64,000 bases of DNA. It comes from Marvania coccoides (taxonomy: Eukaryota; Chlorophyta; Trebouxiophyceae; Chlorellales; Chlorellaceae). The stretch is from assembly GCA_963854735.1 (NCBI GenBank), contig OY978106.1:992001-1056000 (forward strand), written 5' to 3'. The notes beneath the pieces were generated by a model. It saw nothing but the letters and a program-made list of their open reading frames with translations. It had not been told where the DNA came from and ran no database searches. Positions 1 to 10,000 of the stretch are shown here, piece after piece; position 1 is the first letter of the stretch; the number at the start of each line of letters is the position of its first letter. Made by a program: the position numbers and the translations under genes.

Positions 1-408
1 AGCCCAACATCTGCGAATCGGCGCCTTTGCGACTCGCGCACCAGCTCGGGGTCGCCGCCCTTGTCTGCACACATCATGGAAAATATGGATGGCATCAGTA
101 CCGTTCCACTGCTGCAGCGATCCCAACAACAGCAGGCAGCCGCCGCTTACCAGTGCGAAACAGGTTGATGTCCAACATTTTGAGCTGCGCCCGCTTCCTG
201 ACGTAGTCTTTGCCCTGATCAACTATATACTAAAAAATCAGCTCAATGCAGTAGCTATCCGCTCCAAAAAGCACTAAAATATCTTTCTTCAAGTGATCAT
301 ACAAACTTTGAAATGGGCCCAACGCTGTCCACATTCATTTAAACAACTGTCGGCAAGCAATGACTAAAAACACATGTTTATCTCGGAGTTGAGGGGAGCG
401 TGCCGATA
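1..408. other. intergenic, nothing recognised
   Basis: No open frame here has convincing protein composition or matches a family I know. The stretch ends at the start of the COX16-like gene and presumably holds its promoter, but I see no clear TATA box or other defined element. Confidence 0.4.
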
Positions 409-818
409 ATGTCGAAAGCACCAAACAAGTTTCTGCAGCAAGGCCTCCCCTTGCTGGTGCTCACGATGGGGGGCTGGCTAGGGCTCTCATACTTTATGAA
501 GGGGCGTCTCGATGTCCAGGTAAGCGGTAATTTGGGCTGTATGCGGATTGCTGTGCCAATTTGTTTGCCGACGAGAGATCTTGCTCTTGCCGTCGCAGAT
601 GAATTTATTTATGTTTATTAATTTACTTGATGCAGGACGCCCATCGACAGGATGTGGACTTGAGGGCACCAGTGGAGAAGCAACGCGCCAAGCGATTCAA
701 CATTGAGGAGGAGCTGGCCAAGCTGAAGGGAGAAGGTGACGACTACGTCAACAAACCTATCGAGCGACCAAAAGAGTGGTGGGACGCAGCGCCGCTGCCT
801 GAGCAGCCATCAAAATGA
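409..818 (+). CDS. COX16: COX16-like cytochrome c oxidase assembly factor
   Basis: COX16 proteins sit in the mitochondrial inner membrane and help join copper-loaded COX2 to the COX1 module. Two exons (409-519 and 636-818) joined across a GTAAGC...TGCAG intron give 97 aa. A single hydrophobic segment spans about residues 12-30 (QGLPLLVLTMGGWLGLSYF). It is followed by a charged matrix or intermembrane-space tail ending in ERPKEWWD, which corresponds to the conserved Pro-Trp motif near the family C-terminus (RPWED in human). Length agrees with the family (about 100 aa). I start at ATG 409; an in-frame GTG nine bases upstream is not needed. The reading frame is exactly conserved over the splice (37 codons, then phase 0). 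The name rests on pattern recognition of a short protein, so it is good but not certain. Confidence 0.78.
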
Positions 819-958
819 TGCTCTTGATTTCCTTTCTGGGTGAATGTTCCCCACATTGTTGCAATTTTCCTGCTGAACGAACGAACCACGAGCAATTAAT
901 TTTTAAATGCTGCCAGAAGGCAAGCACGGACACAGACACAGCTTTACAAGCAATTGAA

Positions 959-1998
959 TCAATTTGGGCAGGCCTTGTCCTCCAGCACCGCATTTCTTTG
1001 GTTTAGGCTCTTCCTGCCGTCCACTTTTTCTACCAAAAACTGACAGCAGTTGTCGCCAGCTGCCTGGCTTCGCGCCAACCTCCCAATCACGCCCCCTTTT
1101 CCCGGCGCCCCCTCCAGCCACAGCCGGTCAATCGAGCAGCACGAGCAGCTCAGCAGCTGCGGCACCTCCTCCTCCTCGTACAGCTGCCTGTAGAAGCAGG
1201 AGCGGATGGTCATCGTAGTGCGGCGGTTCCCTGCGTGGTATTCGCTCTTGAATCCAGCGCCATAGTCTAGCTGTAGGGCTGTCAGACGGGACACCAGCGC
1301 TGCATACTTGTCGCGCTGCATCCACGATGTTGCCTTCATCAAAAAACTACCAAGGAGGGGGATAGGAAGGGAGGGGGTTCGGGGCATCGTCTATATAAAC
1401 AATATCGTATAGAATCAAACAATTCAATCTTGAAGTAGAACACCGAATAGACAAAATATTATTATATATATAAAGCAGGAAGGAAAGAATCGGGTTGCAT
1501 GGACAGCAACAATATCAGAGCTCACTCGAGGGCTGGTTGGCTTTGCGCGCCCATGTGCTCCTTGATGATCTGCAGAACCTCGTTCTCGTCCCGGATAAAC
1601 GGAGTCAGCACCTTGTGAGTGGCTACCGCTAAACATGCAACCGACAGGTGCTGCTTGCTGCGGGAATCTACGATGCGCTGCGCATGCTGCTCCTTCAGCT
1701 GCTGGTACGTCGTCTCCAAAGTCGTTTTGAGGAAGTCTTCCCTTCCTTCGAGCTGAGGGTGGCTAGCGCAGCGGGCGGCCACCAATGAAGAAAACCACCA
1801 ACGCCGGTTGGCCTCCTCCAGCCAGTCTCTGAGTGACGGGGCGTGTCGATCGAGCCAATGGGTGGGCTGCTGCTGAGGGGTTGGATCGCTGGTGGGCGAG
1901 AAGGGCCGGGTGAAACAGAATGAAAAGGCTGGCCCCACGGGAGGAAGAGAGAGGGAGGTGCTGCGGGCTAGGTACTGGCGCATCATGTTTTCAAACAA
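959..1998 (-). CDS. L-2-amino-thiazoline-4-carboxylate (ATC) hydrolase family protein
   Basis: Two exons (1998-1526, then 1346-959) are joined by a GTGAGC...GGTAG intron that splits an Asp codon, giving about 286 aa. The second exon carries the family signature: SCFYRQLYEEEEVPQLL, then a Cys-Cys/Asp segment (CSCCSIDRLW) and a terminal GDNCCQFLVEK. This matches the pattern of conserved Cys and Asp residues in ATC hydrolase-like proteins (Pfam PF14196), named for a bacterial enzyme of the ATC-to-cysteine pathway. The real substrate in this organism is unknown. The N-terminal 60 or so residues are Ser/Pro-rich and could be an organellar transit peptide. The gene is divergent from EME1, with 218 bp between starts. 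The upstream start (ATG 1998) is the first in frame; a later Met is possible. Confidence 0.62.
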
Positions 1999-2216
1999 AA
2001 TTGTGCGTTTATGGTTTCAAAATTGGAATTTCTCCAACAAACTTCAACATATGATGGATTCGTTGAACTGAAATTTGAAAACGCTGCACGTTTTGCTATA
2101 TTTCATTACTTAAATTTCGCATATTCAAATTCTAGCAAATGATAAAGATGCATTTGTCCTTCGACTAGCCCATATTTACTCCTCTGTTTATGAAAAAAAC
2201 AATCATTTGAACAAAT

Positions 2217-4287
2217 ATGGGCGACTTCGTTGATCTCACGCTCACAGACAGCGACTGTGAAACACAGCCGGCCAAAGTCCCCGCAAGAGCCGCGGCAGAG
2301 CCCCAGGCCGGCGGAGCAGGCCTGGGGCGAGCCCCGCTGCGGCGTTGCAACAATTCCGCAGCTGCCGAGCGGGACCGCTGCGCCAAACCCCCTCAATCTC
2401 CTGAAGCCGTGTACCTGCTGTCCAGCCCAGAAACCGAGCGTCCCGCGCAGCCACAGCAGGCGCAGCAGCATCGCTCCCGTCAGCAGCGCCAGGTAGAAAG
2501 TGCAGCGGCAAGGCGAGCAGCTGCTGCTGAAGAAGATGAGGAAGAAGAAGGATTCGAAAACACGTTTGATCCCGACGGCCTTGGTGGCAGCGGCGGCGGG
2601 GCTTCTCAGCCTCTTGGCGGCTTTTCCAGCTTTGGCGGTGGTAACAGCGGCTTCATTCGCGACTACGGCGTCCTGGAAGAGGAAGAAGAAGACCCGGAGT
2701 GGGACCCGACGGCGTCCCTCCCACTGCAGCCGCAGCAGAAGCAGAAAAAACAGCAAAAGAAGCAGAAGGAGCCCGCAGCGGCAAAGGTCCACAAGCCGAA
2801 GCGCACAAGGGAGGAAATCGCTGCAGAAGCCGCCCTGAAGAAGCAGTGCAAGTGAGGAGTCAAAGAGACGGTTTCTAATTGTTTTTACAGTTTTTTTTTC
2901 CTCGTTCACTTTTCTAAACAATTGCTCTACCCTCGCAGGGCGGCGGAGGCGGAGGCGCGGCGCCAAGCGCGGCAATACGATTCTAACAAACACGTAATGC
3001 GGTACGTCACCGTTTTATTGGATCCTCAAGTCATGATCACGTCATTCGGCGCCAAAATCCTGGAGGCATTCCAAGCCACGCGCCAGCAGGGCAAGGAGCA
3101 CGAGCAGATCAACTACAAGGTGGCCCCCACAGGACTCGACGGCCTCTGCGCCGCCAAATGGCTGCGGAAAGTGCCGAGTGCCTCCTCCGGCAGCGCCCCT
3201 GCCTCCCAGGCCTATCCTTGTATCGATCCGAGCATGAACGAACCTGGCGCTGCGGGGGCTTCTGGGGTGGATGCTGCTGCGTCTGCTTTGGTGGAATCCG
3301 AGGAGCCCCACGTGCTGCTGTGCTTTGAGCCGCAGGACTTCGTGGCAGCGGTACAGCGGGACGGTATGGCCTCAATTATTTCCACCTTAGAGTCGCGCTG
3401 CCCAGGGCACCGCCCGCACCTGCTGGTACACCGCCTGGACGCGCACCTGACGAAACGCGAGCGCGAAGACTTCAAAAACACGCTGGGACGCTGCGCTGGC
3501 AGCGACGGCCAGCTGGCGTTCAATAGGCGGGAGGTGGACGAGTTCATCGCAAGGATGGCGGTGGAGGCGCCGTCGGTGTCGTTCAAGGATGCTACCAGCG
3601 CGGAGGAGGGCGCGGCCCACGTGGCCACGCTGACCCGAACGATTGCGCACCGATTTTTGGCAAAAACCGACGCAGCACAGTACTTAGCGGGGCAGACGGG
3701 GCGGCATAAGAAGGCGCCGGGGATTGGGGCGGTGCTGGCGGCGCACGCAGAGGACAACGCGGGGGTGCGGGCTGTGATGACGGCGCTGTGCGCTTTTCCA
3801 TTGGTGGGGCCGCAGGTGGCGCACGCCGTGGCCACAAAGTAAGCTACATTGCTGTATTCATTATATGCTTATGTACTGGTTAGTTTTTATTTTTGTTAGA
3901 GAATTGTTTGAGGTTGTTTTCTGCTCTCTTTGGGCGGTTTTTCGTAGCCTGGGGACTCGATAAATCACATTTCTCTTCATATTTGCGCAATTTCATATTT
4001 TTCGCTACCTCTCTCTAAACATTTGAGCCATTTCGAGGATCTAATTCATGAAAATGGTTTTTTGCACGTGGTGTTGCAGGTATCGGTCCCTTGGGGCTTT
4101 GATGGAAATGCTGCACGACCCTGCCAGGCCTTCTGCCCAGAAATCCAAAGAAGTCGAGGCGATGCAGCGGAGCGGCACCGCGCGGTCGGCAGCCAGGCGG
4201 GTGGGGCCCAAGGCAGCAGGTCAGTTGCTGGAGCTGCTGACGTGTGAGGACCCGGACAGACGGGTGCATGGAGATGGCGGGGATTGA
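2217..4287 (+). CDS. EME1: EME1-like subunit of the MUS81 structure-specific endonuclease
   Basis: EME1/MMS4 is the non-catalytic partner of MUS81, cutting branched DNA in the nucleus during recombination repair. Three exons (2217-2851, 2939-3838, 4080-4287) keep phase 2 at both junctions and give 580 aa. Residues 1-210 are low complexity and acidic, with an N-terminal FVDLTLTDSD stretch like a SUMO-interacting motif. From about residue 230 comes the degenerate ERCC4 nuclease domain (KHVMRYVTVLLDPQV, later HVLLCFEPQDFVAAV). As in other EME1 proteins, I do not find the ERKxxxD catalytic motif. The C-terminus has helix-hairpin-helix-like helices (VMTALCAFPLVGPQVAHAVATKY, GPKAAGQLLELL); the Lys-Tyr pair is made across intron 2. 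TGTAA motifs lie about 50 bp after the stop. Fast-evolving family, so confidence is moderate-high. Confidence 0.74.
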
Positions 4288-4513
4288 AAGAAATAATTTA
4301 TTTAAGAAAGAGTGGAGAGCGAGAGCTTCTTGAATGTAATTATGTGTAACACATTTGTGGTGGTGTAAATTTGGGGGAAACAAGTATGGATAGAAAATTA
4401 TAAAGAAACTGGGTTTGAAAGAAAAGGCGTTGGGTCACAGATAGATAGAAAGAGGGGCACTAGCAAAAAGGCAAAAGTAAAAGCATTGAAATGAAATGAA
4501 AATTCAGTATTTG

Positions 4514-4585
4514 AGAATTCCCACGACCATCCCGCCGCCTTTGCGCGATCTCCTTAGGGCACTCCCCCTAGGGCAGATCGAATCA
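4514..4585. repeat. copy 1 of a ~70 bp dispersed repeat
   Basis: This stretch aligns with 32256-32325 at clearly more than chance identity. Shared blocks include AATTCCCA, CCGCCGCC, AGGGCACTCCCCC and AGGGCAGATCGA in the same order and spacing. It lies in the spacer between EME1 and the truncated GT90-like fragment. Confidence 0.55.
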
Positions 4586-4703
4586 GTGTTTGCAAGAAGA
4601 AAAAATTTGGCAGGTAGGAAAATGAGGGGTTCGTTAAACTTCTTCCTATATGCAGGAACGAAAATTTATAACATGCGTGTTGAAACGTCGCACTGCTCAC
4701 CCA

Positions 4704-5546
4704 CCTTGGCGGCCTCCTCCACATCCAGCAACTCCTGCCGAGCAGGAATGCATGGGAAACGCGAGCTCGCTGTAGGGACAAAAGTAGGTCCACCGGCCAA
4801 ACTCTAAATTTTGCCGTGTTTTCCACGCTGGACCGCTGCTGCTGCTGCTTTTGCGGCCGTTTTTCAACTTTCCCGCGGCTGGGGGATTGAAACGCCAATC
4901 GTACAGCTGGTCGAAGCTCTCCTGCCCCCCGCACCGAAAGTCAAATGAAGGAACAGCAAAGTCGGCAAATCGGTCGGATTTGCAGTGTCCCAAGACCGGT
5001 GTCGATGCGGGGAATAATAGATCGCCATCTGGGACGTTTCTGAAGCTCAGAGGGTTGTCTCCCATGTGCACCATGAATTCTGCATCGGCCAGAGAGTGAA
5101 CTAGCGCTGCTTCCACAATCTCTGCTATGAGGACGGCAACCCGGGCGCTCTCTGCTTCCAATGGCCGACGAAGCTTCCACTTCAATTACACTTTGCCTGC
5201 ACAGCAATGCAAACATTTACTCGGATGCTGATTGCCCAACTACTCTCCACCAGAAATTGTCAGAAGCCAAGGGAAAAGGGACCTACCGCCCGATATGACG
5301 ACTCGCGCTGTCATGTTGATCGAACCATCGTCTCGCGAGTACTTTTCAAAGGCGTCCACGTCTGTCTGCTTCACCGTGCCATTGAAATTCGAAAGGTCCT
5401 TGTCCAATTCCGAGTACAAAGCGTCGTATGCCCGGCATTGGGAGGTAGGGGATTGCGATCCGCACGTTTGTAAAAAAGCATAGAGGCCGTGGCTCCGAGG
5501 AAACGAGCAGCTTCGGGGGAAGATGAGAGCTCCAAACAGCTGTGCC
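4704..5546 (-). pseudogene. truncated GT90 (CAP10-type) glycosyltransferase-like fragment
   Basis: Two clear coding blocks lie on the minus strand. Block 1 (about 5546-5287) reads ...FPRSHGLYAFLQTCGS, ending SINMTARVVISGG before a GTAGGT donor. Block 2 (about 5195-4704) reads KWKLRRPLEAESAR, then AEFMVHMGDNPLSF, TPVLGHCKSDRFADFAVP and SFDF, ending near an AAG|GTGGGT donor. The order of a DxP-like motif, a P-x-(S/G)xCKS segment and a V/I-P-x-(F/Y)D segment is what I know from CAP10/GT90 O-glycosyltransferases. I could not join the blocks in a consistent frame. Block 2 also seems to change frame near 4765. The C-terminal half of a GT90 domain is not found downstream. It is therefore either a pseudogene or a poorly assembled gene. 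A hydrophobic N-terminal part may extend upstream to about 5750. Confidence 0.45.
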
Positions 5547-5795
5547 CTGCAGGCCGGAACATAATAGCAAAAACAGGAGCTTGGCCAGTCGATGGTCTTG
5601 CTTCTGATTGGCGAAAAGCCACAATCGCTTTAAAGGCAAGGCACGTTCGCGTAGTGACAAAAATAAAATTGGAATGCTATGCAAAAATCGATGAAATTGA
5701 GGGCGAAATCCGGGCAGCAGCCGCCTGCGCGCGACATCTGGCAGGCGGGCCATGCAGACCCCACCCGAGAAAAATGTTATGTTAGAAAAGCACAC

Positions 5796-6295
5796 ATGCG
5801 CCCATTCGTATGCCTCCGTTCACAAGGCAATGCGTCCAAATCCCTGCAGGACAAGGCAATGCGTCCAAATCCCTCCAGCTGGCAGCTGCTAGCCTAGCTG
5901 AGCTGATGATGGTGCAACCGGGTAAAACTCGATTTCCTCAGACGAGAAGCAGATTCACATACGCGTCTTCAATGGTTGGCGCCTTCCCTGCTGTGAACCC
6001 CCCCTCTTCCTCTGTTTTTCACAAAATCGCCGGCCCCCCCCCCGCCACCGATGGACATCACTGCCCTATATGTGCCTTCATTGTTACCGAAAAGCAACCT
6101 ATATCATCAAACTCAGAAGCACAAAGGGCGAAACCGCCATTTCATTCTCATTCCTTTTATCATGCATCTACACGGCGAGCTTAATTATCCTCGGAGTACA
6201 CTGGGCATGTGAAAAAAATCTACAAAAACAATCGGTTTCAAACAACAAAATACTAAGATCTACGCAGCGCTGCTCCCCATCTACCTCACGCATCG
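5796..6295. other. intergenic with a small tandem duplication
   Basis: No convincing gene is visible. It contains a perfect-to-near-perfect 29-bp direct duplication (5822-5850 and 5851-5878) and, at 6177-6219, one copy of the dispersed repeat described at 32020-32093. Confidence 0.5.
6177..6219 (+). repeat. dispersed repeat copy (core only)
   Basis: The core GAGCTTAATTATCCTCGG, a short variable gap, then TGGGCATGTGAAAAAA matches the cores at 32053-32093 (+), 53361-53400 (-) and 53504-53548 (-). Upstream flanks are not shared with the other copies. Confidence 0.6.
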
Positions 6296-6875
6296 TGCTT
6301 CTGGGTCTCAGGCCCGACCGAGTACCAGTGCGGGTTCATGTGCACTTTGTGCTCAGAATCGGCCGTGAGCTCAAAATCACGAAGGCGCCGCTTCTGGGCC
6401 TCTTGCCACTTCTGAATGCAATAATAACATCGCCGACCGTTTGAAAGAGAGGTACATGAAGGTCCAACAACTTTCTATTATAAAAAGTAAATGATAGTTT
6501 TTTATTATTAATATGCCCAATATATTCCGTGTGATAGTCGTACCTCTGTGTGCGTGAGAGGCACTTTGCCGAGTTTGGCTCCGCTGCGAACTTGGAGCTC
6601 CCATAACACGTAGACTGCAGAGGAAAATGGGCAGATGCGTGTGAGAAAATGGGCGGCGCCGATACCCGCAGCGGTGACGAGATTGCAACTTTCCGGCAGT
6701 GCATCCAGCTACAACGCTGGCTATGACTTTGTTCTGTGAAACGTGCTGCACGGACTGCAGGGAAAATGGAAATAGAAAGAGTCTCGCATGCGCACTTGTT
6801 TATTAATGAAATAAAATTCCGCTTTGAAAAAACCTTCATGGCACGGCCTCCGCCAACACTTGCGCTCGTAGACAT
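6296..6875 (-). CDS. small unrecognised protein, probably four exons
   Basis: I do not recognise this gene. The 3' part is clear. One exon (about 6609-6539) encodes YVLWELQVRSGAKLGKVP followed by LTHTE. The last exon (about 6418-6296) encodes KWQEAQKRRLRDFELTADSE and ends NPHWYSVGPETQKHDA. These two join in phase 0 across a GTACGA...TTCAG intron. The start is probably ATG 6875 (MSTSASVGGGRAMK), then an exon from 6754 (SVQHVSQNKVIASVVAGCTA) with some hydrophobic character. The junction between that exon and the YVLW exon does not keep frame with a strong donor, so that part is uncertain. Overall size is about 110 aa with a possible membrane segment, like many small mitochondrial proteins; that is only a guess. 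Confidence 0.45.
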
Positions 6876-7085
6876 CTATTCTGAGATTAATAAAACAAAA
6901 ATAAAGGTATGACTGCTCGATTTAACACTCCAAGGGATGTTTTTGGCTCCCAGCTTCTCTGCCTTGGAAAGCTCTTTCTTTTTTTCTTCTTGTTATTAAT
7001 CGATTATTTTGTTGTTACCCACTATACAACCAATTCAAGACAAGCGACAGCAGCAAAAAGCTTCAGCGAACTATTTTCTATCTCT

Positions 7086-10000
7086 TTAGATGTGTTCAAA
7101 GTTTCCTGTCGGTGGCTGCGGTGCTAGTGCTGGTGCTGCCTCAGCCACCACCACCTCTGCTACACTTAAAGGCAGCTCCTCCACGCCTCCTACATGCTGC
7201 CCCTCCTCCTCTTTCTTCAGTGGCACCCCAGCATCAACCGCACCGCCCAGCACCTGCTGCTGCGGCTGCTGCTGCGGCGGCGGCTCGAAAGTCTCGCCCC
7301 CATGGCCCCCGCCCTCATCTTCTTTCTTCAACCGCGCGTACACCCCTTGCATCTTGTCACCGCTCAGCGCGTTCTCCGTAAACTCGCTCACGTAGGCCCA
7401 CAGCTCAGCCCGATCTTGCTCCCCCGCCCCCGCCTCCTCGATGCGCTTTCCAATCGAGTGCATGTACTTGCGGGTCTTGCTGACCACTAGGTTGGCCTCC
7501 ATCTCGGAGCCGCGGCGCTGCAGCGTGCGCAGCTTGCGAACCAGCGTAAGGGTCTCTTGGCCGAGGGCTGTCTCACACTTTTCAGAAACGGCGTTGAAAG
7601 CGGCAATGGCGGCAGCAGAGGGCGCCCGCGCGGCGGGGAGACCGCCGGGGGTGCCTCCCGCGGCGGTGGTGCCGCGTGGGCCGCCCCTCACGCGCGTCAG
7701 CGGCGGCTTTGGCGGCCGCGTGGCCACCTTTTCGATCTGACGCAGCAGTCCCATCACTCGGGTGTCTAGGTGAGAGGGCTTGGGCAGGTCGGGGGAGGCC
7801 CCCGGTTTCTGTGCCGCCAGCGCCAGCTTGGGCCCCAGCCGCAGGTCCTTGTCCTCAGCCATCCTGGGGGACACGAGAAAGCGCTGAAGTGAGGAAAATA
7901 CGTAACGAGGAGAAGTGGAATACACAATTCAATAGAAAATGAAGCGAACGACGCAAGAGAACATAATTTTAACGCTCGTGAAGTGTATGATCAAATGTAA
8001 TAGACAATGAAATTGAAGTGCGCTACTACACCATGAAAAAAAAAGTAATAACAATAACTCACTTGGCCCAGGCGCCCATGCCGTGCCGCAGCACGCCCAC
8101 CAGTAGCGCGCTGTCTTCGTCCGCGGTCCACGCGCACACCCGCATCCAAGCGGTGGGCGCAGGCCGCTCAGCCATCGCCAGCCTCAGCTTCTTCACAGCG
8201 TCGGGCTGAGTCGCAAACGCGCCCGCCCGGTTCTCCAGCAGCACCATCTGCCGCAGCAGCGCCAGCATGTCGCCAGCGCGCACGTCGTGCCCGAAGAAAT
8301 CGAGGTGAGGCTCGCTGGCCAGCTTCGCCGCCGCCCCCGCAGCAGAGGCAGCAGCAGGCGCCGCTGCAGGGGCCACAGCAGGCGGCACCCCGGCGTATTC
8401 ACTGGCGGCGGGTGTAGCAGTGCCTGAGGCTGCCGCTGACGCAGCAGCAATATCTCCTCCTACTCCAGCAGCAGTGGCGGGCGGCTGGAGCGCTCGCAAG
8501 TTCTTCTGGTGCACCTCCGCCGCCTTTTCGCACCCGCGAATCAGCCCGTGCCACAGTGCCATCAGCGCGCGCTTGTTGCACGTGGAGGGCGCGCCTCCCG
8601 CCTCCGCAGCGATCAAGTCCAGCTTGGACGCCAGCGCTCGGTGCTTCACCGCCCGCACGAACGCCGTTGCTTCGCGGCGGGTCAGCGTGCGCGGGAACCC
8701 TTGCGGCCGGGGGTCATCTTCCCCCGCCACCAGCTTCCCTTCCTCATCCACAGCCTGCGGCCAGCGGTCAATCCTCAGCAACGCCCCTTCAACCGGAGGA
8801 CCCGGCTCCGCCTTGCGCTTCACTTTCGGCTTCAGCCCCGCTGCAGCAGCGGGGTCCAGCACCCCGCCCGTGGCGGAGCCGCCCTCCAGCGTGCGCAGCC
8901 TGGCCGCCCGAATGCCCGGCTCCTCGGTGGCAGCCGGGGCGGCAGCCGGCCGCATATTCTCCGGGATCAGCCTGCTCCAGAACGCGGCGTCGTCCTCGTC
9001 TGCTTTGAACGTCGCCACGTTGAACGACGCCAGCAGCTCGCCAGCCCCACCAGCCGGGGGCTCCTCCCGGTGCTCCACGACCTCCGCCCTCGCGAGCAGC
9101 GCATCCAGGTCTTCATCGCTCATCATAGCGCCACCGCCACCCGCCACACCCCCGCCTCCTTCCCCCCCCTCCCCGCCACCGCCCTCCTCTTCCTTGAAAA
9201 GATCCCCGGCCCCAAACTTCAGAATCGCTGCCATTTCGTCCTTCCCAAACAGCCGCGCCCCCGCGGTGCCGCCCGCGGCGGCGGGGTCCAGCACGGTGCG
9301 CCCGGAAGTGTCCATGCGCTGGATCACAAGGTGGTCCAGCACCATTTTGCGCTTGGCGCGCTCCAAAATGTCCTCCTCCACCGACCCTGACGTCACCAGC
9401 CGGTATATGTTCACAATGTCCTTCTGGCCGATGCGGTGCGCGCGGGACATCGCCTGCAGGTCGTTCTGCGGGTTCCAGTCGCTGTCGAACAGCAGCACGG
9501 TGTCGGCGGTGGCCAGGTTGATACCGAGGCCACCGGCGCGCGTGGACAGCAGGAACGCGAAATCGGGGGAGTCTGGCGCATTGAAACGCTCCATGGCTTG
9601 GTGCCGCTCGTGCGCGGGGGTGGAGCCGTCCAGGCGCTGGAAGCGGTAGGCCTTGGCCCGCATATACTCGGCAATAATGTCTAGAACCCTCACCATCTGC
9701 GAGAAAATCAGCACGCGGTGGCCTGTCTCCTTCAGCCGCCGCAGCAGCTTGTCCAGCAGCACCATCTTGCCGGAGGTCAGCACCAGGCGGGCCGCCACGT
9801 CATCGGTGTCGCCGCCCGCCCCCTTGTACTCATCCCGCACGGACTCGAACAGAAACGGGTGGTTGCAGCACTTCTTCAGGTCCATGATGATGTTGAGCAG
9901 CGTGACCTGCGACCCGCCGCGGCTCTTGTTGAGCTCCTTGAAGTTGCGAGTGAGGATCCATTTGTAGTACTGCCGCTGCAGAGGGGTCATGGGCACCCGC

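Noticed and set aside
2106..2993. 295-codon minus-strand frame opposite EME1 exon 1.
   Set aside because: It overlaps the EME1 coding exon and its first intron, is dominated by Leu/Phe runs from complementing Glu/Lys codons, and has no motif.
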